The notes: a model not told the origin generated them from the letters alone. 64,000 nt of DNA from Paenibacillus sp. JCM 10914 (GCF_001315105.1 NZ_BAZR01000009.1:62001-126000), one strand, 5' to 3'. Counted from the stretch's first letter, positions 8,745 to 17,613 are shown. A program made the numbers and translations.

Positions 8745-9649
8745 ATACCATGATGACATTGCGCGGTACAAGACTGTATGTCGAAGATCACAATCCGGCG
8801 GCGGAAACGGTTCTGCTGTACCTGCACGGGGGGCCAGGAGCTAGCTCCGTTGATTTTGGTTATTATCAGGCAGGGGCGCTTGCCTTCCATATGAGGGTAA
8901 TTGCACTCGATCAGCGTGGGGTTCTACGGTCAGATCCGCTCAAGGCGAACGAACCCTTCGGCCTGCACGATATTATCGAGGACTGTGAGGCGATCCGAAT
9001 TCAGCTGGGCATAGAGCAGTGGTACGTACTAGGGCATTCCTTCGGTGCAATGGTTGCGTTTCGTTATGCCTTGCGATACCCGGAATCCGTCACAGGGGTG
9101 ATCTTCGAAGGCCCGTGCTTCGATGTTCGAAGCTCGATGCGCACTTTGATCAGAGCGGCGGCGACTTATTATGATAGCCAGCGTAATCGGGAAAAGGCCG
9201 GGCGCTGCCTGGATTATCTTGAAGGTCAATACACGGCACAGGAATTATGGCATGCCTGGGGGGAAATCGGCAGTGCTCTGGGTATGAGAAAGGACGAAAT
9301 CTACTTTCGCGGCATTCAGCCGGAGAGCTATCATACACTCGTTGATCGGATTGTCCCTGATTCAGCGATGTGGGAGAAGAATCAACAGCATGTCTTAAAG
9401 CTGGAAGAGGAAGGGATGTTCTTTGAGAACTTGATACCTGAACTTCCTGCATTGTCACAACCTTCTATATTGCTTACAGGTCGGCATGATCCGGTATGCA
9501 ACGAGGAGCAGAGGCAAGCTTATCTCGAGGCGGTTCCGAGCGGAAGTGTTGTTCTATTTGAACGAAGCGGGCATTTTCCGAGATTAGAGGAGCCAGTCAA
9601 ATATACAGAGGAAGTCGTGAAATTCGTGATCCGACAACACAACGCCTAA
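8741..9649 (+). CDS. alpha/beta hydrolase, proline-iminopeptidase-like
   Basis: A 302-residue alpha/beta hydrolase. HGGPG at residues 29-33 forms the oxyanion hole as in proline iminopeptidases, DQRG follows, and GHSFGA near residue 105 carries the nucleophile Ser. A late Asp (GRHDPVC) and His (RSGHFPRLE) complete the triad. The substrate may be an N-terminal proline peptide or a small ester. I place the start at ATG 8741, which overlaps the TGA of the methyltransferase gene and begins at the family's usual position; a longer frame from 8681 would run through the preceding gene. Coupling suggests a shared role with that methyltransferase. Confidence 0.87.
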   Translation: MNTMMTLRGTRLYVEDHNPAAETVLLYLHGGPGASSVDFGYYQAGALAFHMRVIALDQRGVLRSDPLKANEPFGLHDIIEDCEAIRIQLGIEQWYVLGHSFGAMVAFRYALRYPESVTGVIFEGPCFDVRSSMRTLIRAAATYYDSQRNREKAGRCLDYLEGQYTAQELWHAWGEIGSALGMRKDEIYFRGIQPESYHTLVDRIVPDSAMWEKNQQHVLKLEEEGMFFENLIPELPALSQPSILLTGRHDPVCNEEQRQAYLEAVPSGSVVLFERSGHFPRLEEPVKYTEEVVKFVIRQHNA

Positions 9650-9678
9650 GGTTACGTACAACCCTTGATACTTATTAA

Positions 9679-10284
9679 CTAAGATCTCCGCCAATAGTGA
9701 ATAGCCAACTGTGTGCGGTCCCTTAGTTCAAGCTTGTCAAGAATGATGGACAACGTGTTGCGTACCGTCCCTTCGCTGATGAACAGTTGCTCGGCGATCT
9801 CTTTGTTCGAGCAGCCGAGCGCCACGAGTTCCAGAATATCGGTCTCTCGCGGCGTGAGCCCGGACAAATCGTCTTGCTCGGGTGTTGTTAGCGTCTTGAG
9901 CACATTGACATCCACAACCGAAGTACCGGAGGCCAATGTCCGCAATTGCTGGGCCATGCTGGTCACTTGCGTGGACTTCAACATATAACCTGCCGCCCCT
10001 GCGAGCAGGGCTAAGCGGATGTTCTGCTCATCTTGAAACGTAGTGAGCATCATGATCGTCACCTGCGGCCAGCGCTGTTTAATCTGTCTCGTCGCCTGAA
10101 TGCCATCCATTCCAGGCATGCGAATATCCATCAGCATGATATCCGGCAACTCTTCGGCACACCGCTGAATCGCTTCTTCACCGTCGGAGGCGATAGCGAT
10201 TACCTCCATATCCGATTCTCGGGAGAGAAGCAGTCGAAGGCTCTGACAAACTAATGGATCGTCGTCCACGACGATGATTTTCAT
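9679..10284 (-). CDS. NarL/FixJ-type response regulator (LnrK-like)
   Basis: A 201-residue response regulator. The receiver domain has the acidic pair (VVDDDP), the phospho-acceptor Asp in LMDIRMPGMDG near residue 54, and a conserved Lys near residue 104. The C-terminal LuxR-type HTH (LTPRETDILELVALG and NKEIAEQLFISEGTVRN) is intact. The ATG overlaps the stop of the upstream kinase gene by four bases. Gene order (ABC ATPase, two permeases, kinase, regulator on one strand) matches the Bacillus LnrJK-LnrLMN type of lipid-active antibiotic sensing, so this protein probably activates the exporter genes upstream of it. Confidence 0.9.
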   Translation of the reverse strand: MKIIVVDDDPLVCQSLRLLLSRESDMEVIAIASDGEEAIQRCAEELPDIMLMDIRMPGMDGIQATRQIKQRWPQVTIMMLTTFQDEQNIRLALLAGAAGYMLKSTQVTSMAQQLRTLASGTSVVDVNVLKTLTTPEQDDLSGLTPRETDILELVALGCSNKEIAEQLFISEGTVRNTLSIILDKLELRDRTQLAIHYWRRS

Positions 10285-11384
10285 CTTATTCCCTCCTTCC
10301 GGATCGGCAATACGCAGACCAATTGAAAGCCGTGATTGGTGTTGGTCGAGATGGTACCGCCTACAGAGTGTGCTCGCTGTCGTAGATTCCGCAAGCCGAT
10401 TCCCGACTCATCTGAGGACGTGATAACGCCGTCATTCTCCACGCTCAGCCTGACGATGGAATCGCTCACATCCAGCGATACTTCGACCCGGCTTGCCTGC
10501 GAGTGGCGCACGGCATTGGTCAGGGCTTCCTTAAGACAGGATCGCAGAATCATCCACAAGTATACGGCAACTTCGGATGTATCGCCATAGATATGAAGCT
10601 GTACCGGTATGGCGTTGAAATTAAGGCAGATGTCTTCGATACCGCTAATCTCCGAGACGTGGACTGGTTTCATGTTGTGCACGGTTTCCCGCAGCTCCTG
10701 TGAGCTATTACGCAGGCGCTGCAGTGCCTGCTCGAACATCTCGGTTGCCCCATCGTCTTGTTCTTTCCATAATTGCTCGAAGGCTTGAAATGCAAGCAGG
10801 GCAGCTGTTAACTCATGACCGACATCGTCATGCAGCTTCTGCGAAATGCGACTTCGTTCCTTTAGTTCTGCCAGCTGAGCAATTTGAACATTGGCCGCCA
10901 GCAGCTCACCTTTTAACATCTCCAACTCGTACCGATCGCGCCGCTCTTGGTCGGCTTCCTCTCGGTAATGGTGGATTCCGGTTTGCCAAGATGATGTGAT
11001 CTTTCCTAATACTAAGGATTGAAAGTATATGAAATAAAGCGTGACATCGAGTTTGGCATAACCTATACAAGCAGCAATGGTTGGCAGTATCAGCCATAAT
11101 TGACCGGCCAGCGCTATTTCGAACAGCGGTAGAGCCAACCCCAACCAGGCTTCAGGCCATAGCGGAATGAATAATAGGCATGCGGCCTGATCGATTAACG
11201 TGGTCCAGGCGGGCAAGTCGAAGCGCCATCTGGCCAGCGCCATGATCCCCAACAGGAAGATGAGCGTAATTCCTTCACGTGTTCCATCTCCAAATAACCA
11301 CAGCGTGATCATAAAGCATATAGCAAGTATTCGCCAGATGATGGCGGCTGTCCTGGGAGACCATGAATGAGTGTCTTGTTTCAT
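10281..11384 (-). CDS. sensor histidine kinase, HisKA_3/NarX-type (LnrJ-like)
   Basis: A 367-residue kinase with about five hydrophobic segments in the first 150 residues and almost no extracytoplasmic loop, suggesting it senses in or at the membrane. The phospho-acceptor His lies in SQKLHDDVGHELTAALLAF. The ATPase domain has a clear N-box (LTNAVRHSQASRV) and G-box (GIGLRNLRQRA). It starts at ATG 11384 behind AGGAGGGTGCA. It overlaps the response-regulator gene and lies about 50 bases after the exporter permease, completing a five-gene unit. The ligand is unknown; polyene-like membrane antibiotics are suggested only by analogy. Confidence 0.9.
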   Translation of the reverse strand: MKQDTHSWSPRTAAIIWRILAICFMITLWLFGDGTREGITLIFLLGIMALARWRFDLPAWTTLIDQAACLLFIPLWPEAWLGLALPLFEIALAGQLWLILPTIAACIGYAKLDVTLYFIYFQSLVLGKITSSWQTGIHHYREEADQERRDRYELEMLKGELLAANVQIAQLAELKERSRISQKLHDDVGHELTAALLAFQAFEQLWKEQDDGATEMFEQALQRLRNSSQELRETVHNMKPVHVSEISGIEDICLNFNAIPVQLHIYGDTSEVAVYLWMILRSCLKEALTNAVRHSQASRVEVSLDVSDSIVRLSVENDGVITSSDESGIGLRNLRQRAHSVGGTISTNTNHGFQLVCVLPIRKEGIR

Positions 11385-11435
11385 TGCACCCTCCTGTGAA
11401 GTAGCAGTGGTTACACTCCCATCATACCATAAGAG

Positions 11436-12125
11436 TTAGGCAAGCTTTCTTCTGCTTCCGATCAGCAAGAATGCCAAGGTAAAGAGCAGCAGCATGCCTA
11501 GCGGAATGAGATGATCCCCCAATGGGTTATTCTCCGCTGCCATGCTCATCCCCTCATGCAGCCAATACGTCGGAAAGAACATCGCTATTCTCTGTAACAA
11601 GTTGGGCATGACTTCGATCGGAAATAAAGTCCCGCCTAGCAAAGCCATGACGAGGACGATCCCCAACATGATGGCAGTCGAGGACTCTGGATGACGGAAC
11701 AGGGAGCACCAAGCCAATGAGAAGCTTATAGCCGTGATGGAGAACATGCCGTATATCATAAACAGTGCTGCGGCATTCCCTAAGACCCCATCTCCGTGAT
11801 AGAGCCAGCCGCCGACCGTAATGATCGCACTCTGAGCGATGAGCAGTAGTGCAAAAGCCAATAGGTTCTGAGTCAGGTACTGCAGATGGGTAATCGGTGC
11901 GACTCCGATCCGGGTCATGATCTTCTTCTTCCGATCTTCCATGAGGATATGGACCAGCTTGGAAGCGGAGAATAGAAGAAGAATCCCGTAATAGTGAAGA
12001 CCGATGGGGAGTGCAAACGTCTCTCCCATGGGCAGGAAGATGATTACGATAGGAATTCCGAATAGAAGGATCAGCGTGGGTATGCTGCGAATACTGCGTA
12101 AGATCGTATAGGCGAATATCGTCAT
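11436..12125 (-). CDS. ABC-2 type exporter permease (LnrN-like)
   Basis: About 229 residues with six predicted membrane segments typical of ABC-2 permeases, ending in LLLFTLAFLLIGSRRKLA. I prefer ATG 12125, preceded by AAGGAGAAGG and overlapping the stop of the upstream permease by four bases; a start at 12149 would add eight residues lacking a ribosome-binding site. With the adjacent permease and ATPase it should form an exporter dimer in the membrane. Part of the LnrLMN-like module. Confidence 0.87.
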   Translation of the reverse strand: MTIFAYTILRSIRSIPTLILLFGIPIVIIFLPMGETFALPIGLHYYGILLLFSASKLVHILMEDRKKKIMTRIGVAPITHLQYLTQNLLAFALLLIAQSAIITVGGWLYHGDGVLGNAAALFMIYGMFSITAISFSLAWCSLFRHPESSTAIMLGIVLVMALLGGTLFPIEVMPNLLQRIAMFFPTYWLHEGMSMAAENNPLGDHLIPLGMLLLFTLAFLLIGSRRKLA

Positions 12126-12856
12126 ACGAGCCTTCTCCTTCCGAGCCATGCGCTAATGAGCATGAAACACAGGGCTGCTGCTAACAAGATACCCATACTA
12201 ATAAAGGCTTCTTGTTTGGAATGGTGATCGAGCATCCCGAAGATGGCCATCTCACCGAGAGACACTGGATTTCCGTAGGATGACATAAAGTCAAAGAAGC
12301 TTGTGTTTGGCATCGGGAATATTAATCCGGTCAGAACCATAAAACCTAACCCGATGACTTCGGACAAGCGTTCCGCCAATTTGAAATTGCTGGTGGATAA
12401 GGTTAGCGCAACGTGAACGAATTGTGAGAACAGGGAGAAGATGAACAGAACGAGCAGTACCCACGCGAGGGGTCCCCATTCAACGCCGAACACCCAGGTT
12501 GTGAATAATACTAAGACGAGTCCTTGCAATGTGCTGAACAAGGAACAGCTAAGAATTAATGAACTTGAATATGTCGTAACGTGGATCGGAAGAGAGTAGA
12601 TTCTCCATTTTCGCGTCTGGAGCAGATCATCGTTGAGGTAACTCATCAAGTAAGTACCTCCAAAGAATTGAACGCCGATGATCGTGAGCACGGCCGTCCG
12701 GTCCAGTGGAGGAACTCCCTCCATCCCTTGGTAAGCGCCAATGACATAGCCGATGACACTAATGATAACGAGGGGGAGAACAACGAGCATAAGCTGACCG
12801 ACAGGTTCTCTTATTAATCGTAATAATGCGAAGTATGTCATTCTGAATAGAAGCAT
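12122..12856 (-). CDS. ABC-2 type exporter permease (LnrM-like)
   Basis: A 244-residue membrane protein with six hydrophobic segments and the ABC-2 permease arrangement. The first cytoplasmic helix is followed by VLPLVIISVIGYVIGAY, and a large loop precedes the second segment (GVQFFGGTYLMSYLNDDLLQTRK). It begins one base after the ATPase gene stop and overlaps the next permease gene, so the three are translated together. The partner ATPase and the downstream two-component system suggest export of, or protection from, a membrane-active compound. Confidence 0.87.
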   Translation of the reverse strand: MLLFRMTYFALLRLIREPVGQLMLVVLPLVIISVIGYVIGAYQGMEGVPPLDRTAVLTIIGVQFFGGTYLMSYLNDDLLQTRKWRIYSLPIHVTTYSSSLILSCSLFSTLQGLVLVLFTTWVFGVEWGPLAWVLLVLFIFSLFSQFVHVALTLSTSNFKLAERLSEVIGLGFMVLTGLIFPMPNTSFFDFMSSYGNPVSLGEMAIFGMLDHHSKQEAFISMGILLAAALCFMLISAWLGRRRLV

Positions 12857-12857
12857 A

Positions 12858-13802
12858 TCAGGAGTCCTCCTTATCGCGTAATTGCTTGCCGGTCAGTGTA
12901 AGAAACACATCCTCCAGTGTCGGCTTCTCAGCTTGAATGGAAATGACGCCACCGGCTTGCTTAGCCAAGGAGAGAATACGATCCAAATTTCCGGATCTCG
13001 CTTGGGAGATAATTTCGAGTAATGAACCTTTCAATATCACCTGCTTCACGCCAGGCAATGCCTGAATATTCGCAACCAATACATCCGTTAATTCCACAAC
13101 TTCCAGCTTAATCTTCTCTTCATGTTGAATATTCGTAACGAGCTCATCCAGGGTTCCCTGAGCGATGACATGGCCTTGATCCAGAATCACGACCCGGGAT
13201 GCGAGCGATTGAATTTCTTCCATGTAGTGGGTGGTGTAGAGGATGGTGGTCCCTTGTCGCTGCAATTCGCGAACGGATTCCAGGATATGGTTCCTCGACT
13301 GCGGATCGATTCCGACCGTAGGCTCATCCATAATCAATAGCTTGGGTCGATGAATGATGGAGCAGGCGATGTTCAGTCTGCGTTTCATGCCCCCCGAGAA
13401 CTTGCCGGGACGTCGATGGGCTTGGTCGGCGAGACCGACAAACTCGAGCGTCTCCTGTATTTTCAACTTCAGATCAGTACCCTTCAGTCCATAAATCCCG
13501 CCGAAAAATGCAAGGTTTTCGCGTGCGGTTAGATCTTCAAATATCGTGATGTCCTGCGTAACCAAGCCAATCTTGCGTTTCGTGTCTAACATCGTTCCTT
13601 CTTGCGGTTTGCCGAATAATTCGATGTGGCCTGAATCGATGTTGATTAACCCGGATAAGGCGTGAATGAGCGTCGTTTTGCCTGCACCGTTCGGGCCGAG
13701 CAAGCCCAGAATCTCGCCTTCTCTGATCTCCAGATCGACATGGTCCAGGACCCGCTGTTTCTCATAACGTTTGATGATGTTATTCATCCTTGCAATAGCC
13801 AT
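12858..13802 (-). CDS. ABC exporter ATP-binding protein (LnrL-like)
   Basis: A 314-residue ATPase. Walker A is GPNGAGKTTLIH near residue 36, the Q-loop is VTQD, the signature is FSGGMKRRL, Walker B is LLIMDEPTVGID, and the H-loop is YTTHYMEE. The extra C-terminal domain of about 90 residues is usual for ABC-2 exporters of the drug-resistance class. The ATG is preceded by AGGAGGATAT. It is first in the five-gene minus-strand unit. A 14-bp palindrome lies about 65 bases upstream, between this unit and the divergent two-component system. Confidence 0.92.
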   Translation of the reverse strand: MAIARMNNIIKRYEKQRVLDHVDLEIREGEILGLLGPNGAGKTTLIHALSGLINIDSGHIELFGKPQEGTMLDTKRKIGLVTQDITIFEDLTARENLAFFGGIYGLKGTDLKLKIQETLEFVGLADQAHRRPGKFSGGMKRRLNIACSIIHRPKLLIMDEPTVGIDPQSRNHILESVRELQRQGTTILYTTHYMEEIQSLASRVVILDQGHVIAQGTLDELVTNIQHEEKIKLEVVELTDVLVANIQALPGVKQVILKGSLLEIISQARSGNLDRILSLAKQAGGVISIQAEKPTLEDVFLTLTGKQLRDKEDS

Positions 13803-13867
13803 GAATCATATCCTCCTATGTTTCAAGCGTTTAATGATATTATGGCAACCCTAGATAGAAAGGAATA

Positions 13868-13881
13868 GTTACAATTGTAAC
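13868..13881. promoter_or_regulatory. perfect 14-bp palindrome in a divergent intergenic region
   Basis: GTTACAATTGTAAC is a perfect palindrome in the 100-base gap between the start of the ABC exporter unit (minus) and the frames leading into an OmpR-type two-component system (plus). Its position and symmetry fit a dimeric regulator's operator, but no footprint or known motif supports a specific protein. Confidence 0.5.
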
Positions 13882-13901
13882 GATCTAAGGCGGAGTGTTT
13901 G

Positions 13902-13976
13902 TTGAAAAAGCGCGCTGAATACGATAACATCATTGAACTGGCATTGATTGTAATCGGTAAAATAAAGGGGCTATGA
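13902..13976 (+). CDS. 24-residue leader-like ORF overlapping the response-regulator start
   Basis: A TTG-initiated frame preceded by GGCGGAG. Its TGA overlaps the ATG of the next gene (ATGA), the usual geometry for translational coupling. The peptide is lysine- and isoleucine-rich (ending ALIVIGKIKGL) with no recognised family. It could be a leader peptide or the remnant end of a former upstream gene. Confidence 0.35.
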   Translation: MKKRAEYDNIIELALIVIGKIKGL

Positions 13977-14677
13977 CAATGACGAGGGTGCTTGTAGTAG
14001 ACGATGAACGAAGTATCGCGAATGCCGTAGCCTATGCCCTCCGCAGAGAGGGCTATGAGGTTGAGTTGGCGGGAGATGGTCAGGAAGCATTGGAGCGAGT
14101 GGCTGCCTTCGATCCGGATGTGATGGTTCTCGATGTGATGATGCCTAAGTTAAGCGGCTATGAGGTATGCAGGAAGCTGGAGAATCAAGCGCGACCGGCT
14201 ATCCTCTTGCTTACGGTCAAGGACGATATTGTGGACAAGGTGCTCGGACTGGAACTGGGTGCGGACGACTACATGACAAAGCCGTTTGATATGCGCGAGC
14301 TGATGGCGAGAGTTAAGGCACTATTCCGAAGAAGCAGTTCGAATAGCTCTTCGGCTGTGTCTACAACTGCAGAGGAGAAGAACATATATCTATCCGGGCT
14401 TATCATAAACTTGATCAGTCACACGGTCCACGCAGATGGCAAACAACTGGATTTAACACCTAAGGAATTTGACTTGTTAGCACTGCTGGCGAGGAATCCG
14501 GAGCGGGTCTTCTCGCGGGAGGCTTTGCTTGAGCAGGTGTGGGATATGGATTTTGCCGGAGGAACGAGGACAGTGGATATTCATGTACAGCGATTACGCA
14601 AGAAACTCGGCCCATTGCAAGATATGATCCAGACGGTGTACGGGATTGGATATAAGAGCAAGGAGATATCAACATGA
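13973..14677 (+). CDS. OmpR/PhoB-type response regulator
   Basis: A 234-residue response regulator. The receiver has VVDDERS, the phospho-acceptor Asp in VMVLDVMMPKLSGYE near residue 53, and TKPFDMREL with the conserved Lys. A C-terminal winged-helix DNA-binding domain ends in TVDIHVQRLRKKLG and TVYGIGYK. AAAGGGG precedes the ATG. Its stop overlaps the start of the kinase gene, forming a standard two-gene operon. The TTACAA direct-repeat array at 16225-16262 is the kind of site this family binds, so the exported-protein genes beyond it are possible targets. Confidence 0.93.
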   Translation: MTMTRVLVVDDERSIANAVAYALRREGYEVELAGDGQEALERVAAFDPDVMVLDVMMPKLSGYEVCRKLENQARPAILLLTVKDDIVDKVLGLELGADDYMTKPFDMRELMARVKALFRRSSSNSSSAVSTTAEEKNIYLSGLIINLISHTVHADGKQLDLTPKEFDLLALLARNPERVFSREALLEQVWDMDFAGGTRTVDIHVQRLRKKLGPLQDMIQTVYGIGYKSKEIST

Positions 14678-16176
14678 GGAGACGGCCTCGCATAAGCCTG
14701 AAGTGGAAAGTTGCGCTTCTGCTTGCCCTGCTGCTCACTTCCGTGTTGGTGGTGCTTAGCGTACTTGTTCTTGCAGGTATTAGAGAGGACCAGCGGACTC
14801 GGTTAGAGCAATCATTCGCCCAAGAAGCGGAGGCAGCTAATCTGCGGGTTCGTCAGGAGTTCCTGCTCGACAGCAAGCTGGAAAGGGATGAATTCCTCAC
14901 AGAAGCGGGCCAGCGATTAGCCGTTGAACTTGGTTCGCAGAGCGGGTTGCCGGTTACTCTCTATAATCAGGAAGGCGTATTTGTGGGCACTTCTCTTCCA
15001 TTTCAGCCCAAAATGGACGTGAGCGATGCACTGGCACAGACAGCAGTCGGCCGCTCGGCCTATATAACCGAAGGGGATCAGCTGTTGTATCTTGCTCCGC
15101 TCCGCAACACGGAACAATCGATTGGTACGATTCAATTCCATGCTTCCCTTGCAGAACAGCATGCCTTCTATGATCGCATCCAGAGCTTATTCATCGTAAC
15201 GGGGATTACGGTGCTGGTTGTCGGTTTTCTAATCGGCTTCCTGTATGTGTGGCGTCAAGTGCACGTCATTAGTCGGCTGAACCGAGCCGCACAGCGCATC
15301 GGCGAAGGAATATATCTGACTGAACCGACCGTGAAGCGCAGCGATGAGCTGGGCGAGCTGGCCCTTGGCATATTCGAGATGAGCGGAAGAATCTCGTCCT
15401 CCGTCAGCCAATTGACGGAAGAGAAGTCGAAGCTGCTAGAGGCGATCGCTCGTCTGCAAGAGCTCGAACAGCAGCAGAAGCAGTTTATCGGGAACATTAG
15501 TCATGAATTGAAGACACCGTTGACCTCTATCCTCGCTTATGCGGATTTGCTCGAGATGTACCAGGACGATCCCAAGTTGCTGGAGGAGGCGAGACTCCAG
15601 ATTGGCCGTGAGGCGCAGCGCTTGTACGGGCTTGTGGAGAAGGCACTGCAGTTATCCGCGATGGATATTTATGAATTCGAGACGAAAGCTGAAGCTGTAG
15701 ATTTGAAGCCGCTGCTGCAAGAAGCCGTAATGCGTTTGCAGGGGAAGGCGGATCAGCGCGATATCACCATACAAGCGAATTTAACCGAAGGAACCGTATG
15801 GGCAGACCCGGAGAATTTAATGCATATGGTTGTGAATCTGCTTGATAACGGGATTAAATACAATAAGCCGGGCGGCTCCGTCATGATGACGAATGAGGTC
15901 AGAACCTCCCCGGGGCAACCGGATTCCATGACGATCAAGTTACAAGATACGGGGATTGGCATTCCGGAAGAAGCGCGAGAGCGGGTTTTTGAACCTTTTT
16001 ACACGGTGAGCGGTGATCGTTCACGTCTTCATGGTGGTACTGGACTGGGGTTGTCGCTTGTGCGCAGTCTGGCGATCAAGCAGAACGGCTCCGTTGAGCT
16101 TAAGCAGACCGGACCGAACGGTTCGCTCTTCGTCATTACCTTGCCGGTTCGCGATCCGAATATCGCGCATGATTAA
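14674..16176 (+). CDS. sensor histidine kinase (HAMP-HisKA-HATPase)
   Basis: A 500-residue membrane kinase. A first membrane segment (about residues 10-32), an extracytoplasmic sensor domain of about 130 residues, a second segment (LFIVTGITVLVVGFLIGFLY) and a HAMP-like linker come first. The H-box is ISHELKTPLTSILAY, and the ATPase domain has VNLLDNGIKYN, GIGIPEEARERVFEPFY and GTGLGLSLV. All catalytic boxes are intact. The start overlaps the response-regulator stop (ATGA). A strong terminator follows 15 bases after the stop. The signal sensed is unknown. Confidence 0.93.
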   Translation: MRRRPRISLKWKVALLLALLLTSVLVVLSVLVLAGIREDQRTRLEQSFAQEAEAANLRVRQEFLLDSKLERDEFLTEAGQRLAVELGSQSGLPVTLYNQEGVFVGTSLPFQPKMDVSDALAQTAVGRSAYITEGDQLLYLAPLRNTEQSIGTIQFHASLAEQHAFYDRIQSLFIVTGITVLVVGFLIGFLYVWRQVHVISRLNRAAQRIGEGIYLTEPTVKRSDELGELALGIFEMSGRISSSVSQLTEEKSKLLEAIARLQELEQQQKQFIGNISHELKTPLTSILAYADLLEMYQDDPKLLEEARLQIGREAQRLYGLVEKALQLSAMDIYEFETKAEAVDLKPLLQEAVMRLQGKADQRDITIQANLTEGTVWADPENLMHMVVNLLDNGIKYNKPGGSVMMTNEVRTSPGQPDSMTIKLQDTGIGIPEEARERVFEPFYTVSGDRSRLHGGTGLGLSLVRSLAIKQNGSVELKQTGPNGSLFVITLPVRDPNIAHD

Positions 16177-16191
16177 AATCACCGCTAGCAG

Positions 16192-16222
16192 CTCAGACTT
16201 TGAGGAGAAGTCTGAGTTTTTT
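16192..16222 (+). terminator. intrinsic terminator of the two-component operon
   Basis: CTCAGACTT and AAGTCTGAG form a perfect 9-bp stem around a 7-base loop, followed by a run of six Ts. Confidence 0.9.
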
Positions 16223-16224
16223 GT

Positions 16225-16262
16225 TTACAATGCGATGCACATTGTTTACAAGTTCGTTACAA
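16225..16262 (+). promoter_or_regulatory. three phased TTACAA direct repeats (candidate response-regulator site)
   Basis: TTACAA occurs at 16225, 16246 and 16257. The spacings of 21 and 11 bases put all three on the same face of the helix. The first two sit in a longer identical TTGTTTACAA. ACAATG and CATTGT at 16227 and 16240 also make a small inverted repeat. Phased direct repeats are how OmpR/PhoB-type regulators bind, and such a regulator is encoded just upstream. The array lies about 125 bases before the lipoprotein gene. Confidence 0.5.
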
Positions 16263-16386
16263 GCCCGATAAATGATCGAGATATGTGTTTTATATACTGA
16301 GTTCAACAGGGAAAGGTGAGCTGGCAGCGAGGGGAAGGCTGCTGTCATGAACTCCTTGGGGGATGAAGGGTAAGGAGGACCTGTTC

Positions 16387-17589
16387 ATGAGACGGAGGAT
16401 CTTGCAGCAAGGACTGCGGGTAGGGGCTTTGGTGCTGCTCGCTATAGTTGTAACCGCGTGCCAATCACAGGAGAGATTGACGGTGGTAGAATCTGAGGGT
16501 GGGACGGAGCAGCAGCCTGCATCGAATGCGGGGGGTGAAACGGGTGAGCGTAAGCTCACGGTGGTGGATCAGCCATCTGGGAAGGCGCCAAGGGAATTAG
16601 TGGTTAATCAGGCACGGGGTATCGTTTCTTCGAACATTGAGGAGTGGCTCTCGGAGAATGAAGTCCGGGTTACGACGATTGACATGCTGAAAGAAGCAAC
16701 GGACACCGAGGAACCAGAATTTCGGTATACCTCGGAGGTCGTGGTACTAAGTACGGGTAAACGTCGTCAGCTAACGAATGAAGAGAGTCAGCGGCCTGAG
16801 CATCTTGTGCAAGAAACGCTGTCACCAGATGGACAACACAGCTTCATTCAGACATGGAGAGATAAGTACACGGCGGATAATGCCATCCAGAACCTAAATA
16901 CTGGTGAGTTGATCCCGGTAACAGGGGATAACTACATGCAGATTGGCGGTTGGTTAGATTCGAACACGTATGTTCTTGCGGCTGGTTCAATGAACGGTAA
17001 AGGGGACATCCGCTTGATTCACGTGGACGGAACCTATACGACTCTGGACATCGACGATGAAGACGTGGAGTATTACACCCAGTTCGGGGCAAGCAAGGGA
17101 CGGATCTACTACACGGATAAACATCATGTGTTGAAGGTTGTAGAACCCGGGCTATCGAAGCCGGTACACCTGATCGACAACGTCTGGAGCTTCGAAATTT
17201 CCCCGAACAGTGAATATATCGCCGTATCCACGGCGACCAAATCGGGTGGAGAACAAGGGAGCGAGCTATTGATTTATGACGCTGCCGGCAGTCTTCAGGG
17301 GTCGCTGGTCGGTAAGGGAGATCTGATCTCGTATCTTTCCTGGGCACCGGATTCCTCCAAATTAGGGTTTGATGTCTACACCGAGAAAGAGAGTGGTATG
17401 AACGGGGTCTATGTCTTTGATACGGCATCCGGCAAGGTAAGCTGGATGGCGCCGTACTATTCAACGGTTCATCCTGCTGCCCATCCTACTTATCCTTTAA
17501 GCTGGAGTCCATCTGGCAAGAAACTTGGTATAACGATTGATGATGAGAAAGCACTGATGGTAACACAGGTTATTGAATTTCAGTCATGA
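16387..17589 (+). CDS. lipoprotein with TolB/WD40-like beta-propeller
   Basis: About 400 residues. The N-terminus has a basic start, a hydrophobic run and lipobox VVTAC, so it should be lipid-anchored on the outer face of the membrane. The rest shows repeated strand patterns of a beta-propeller (STGKRRQLTNEES, WAPDSSKLGFDVY, SWSPSGKKLGITI), with the SPD/W-SP signature of TolB-like propellers. I choose ATG 16387 because AAGGAGGACC lies seven bases upstream; ATG 16363 lacks a comparable site. It follows the two-component operon and the TTACAA array and is probably part of that regulon. Its ligand is unknown. Confidence 0.8.
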   Translation: MRRRILQQGLRVGALVLLAIVVTACQSQERLTVVESEGGTEQQPASNAGGETGERKLTVVDQPSGKAPRELVVNQARGIVSSNIEEWLSENEVRVTTIDMLKEATDTEEPEFRYTSEVVVLSTGKRRQLTNEESQRPEHLVQETLSPDGQHSFIQTWRDKYTADNAIQNLNTGELIPVTGDNYMQIGGWLDSNTYVLAAGSMNGKGDIRLIHVDGTYTTLDIDDEDVEYYTQFGASKGRIYYTDKHHVLKVVEPGLSKPVHLIDNVWSFEISPNSEYIAVSTATKSGGEQGSELLIYDAAGSLQGSLVGKGDLISYLSWAPDSSKLGFDVYTEKESGMNGVYVFDTASGKVSWMAPYYSTVHPAAHPTYPLSWSPSGKKLGITIDDEKALMVTQVIEFQS

Positions 17590-17613
17590 TATAAAATGAA
17601 GGGAATGAAGGAT

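Noticed and set aside
16844..17464. 206-codon open frame on the minus strand
   Set aside because: Antisense to the propeller lipoprotein; rich in Arg, Pro and Ser with no motif.
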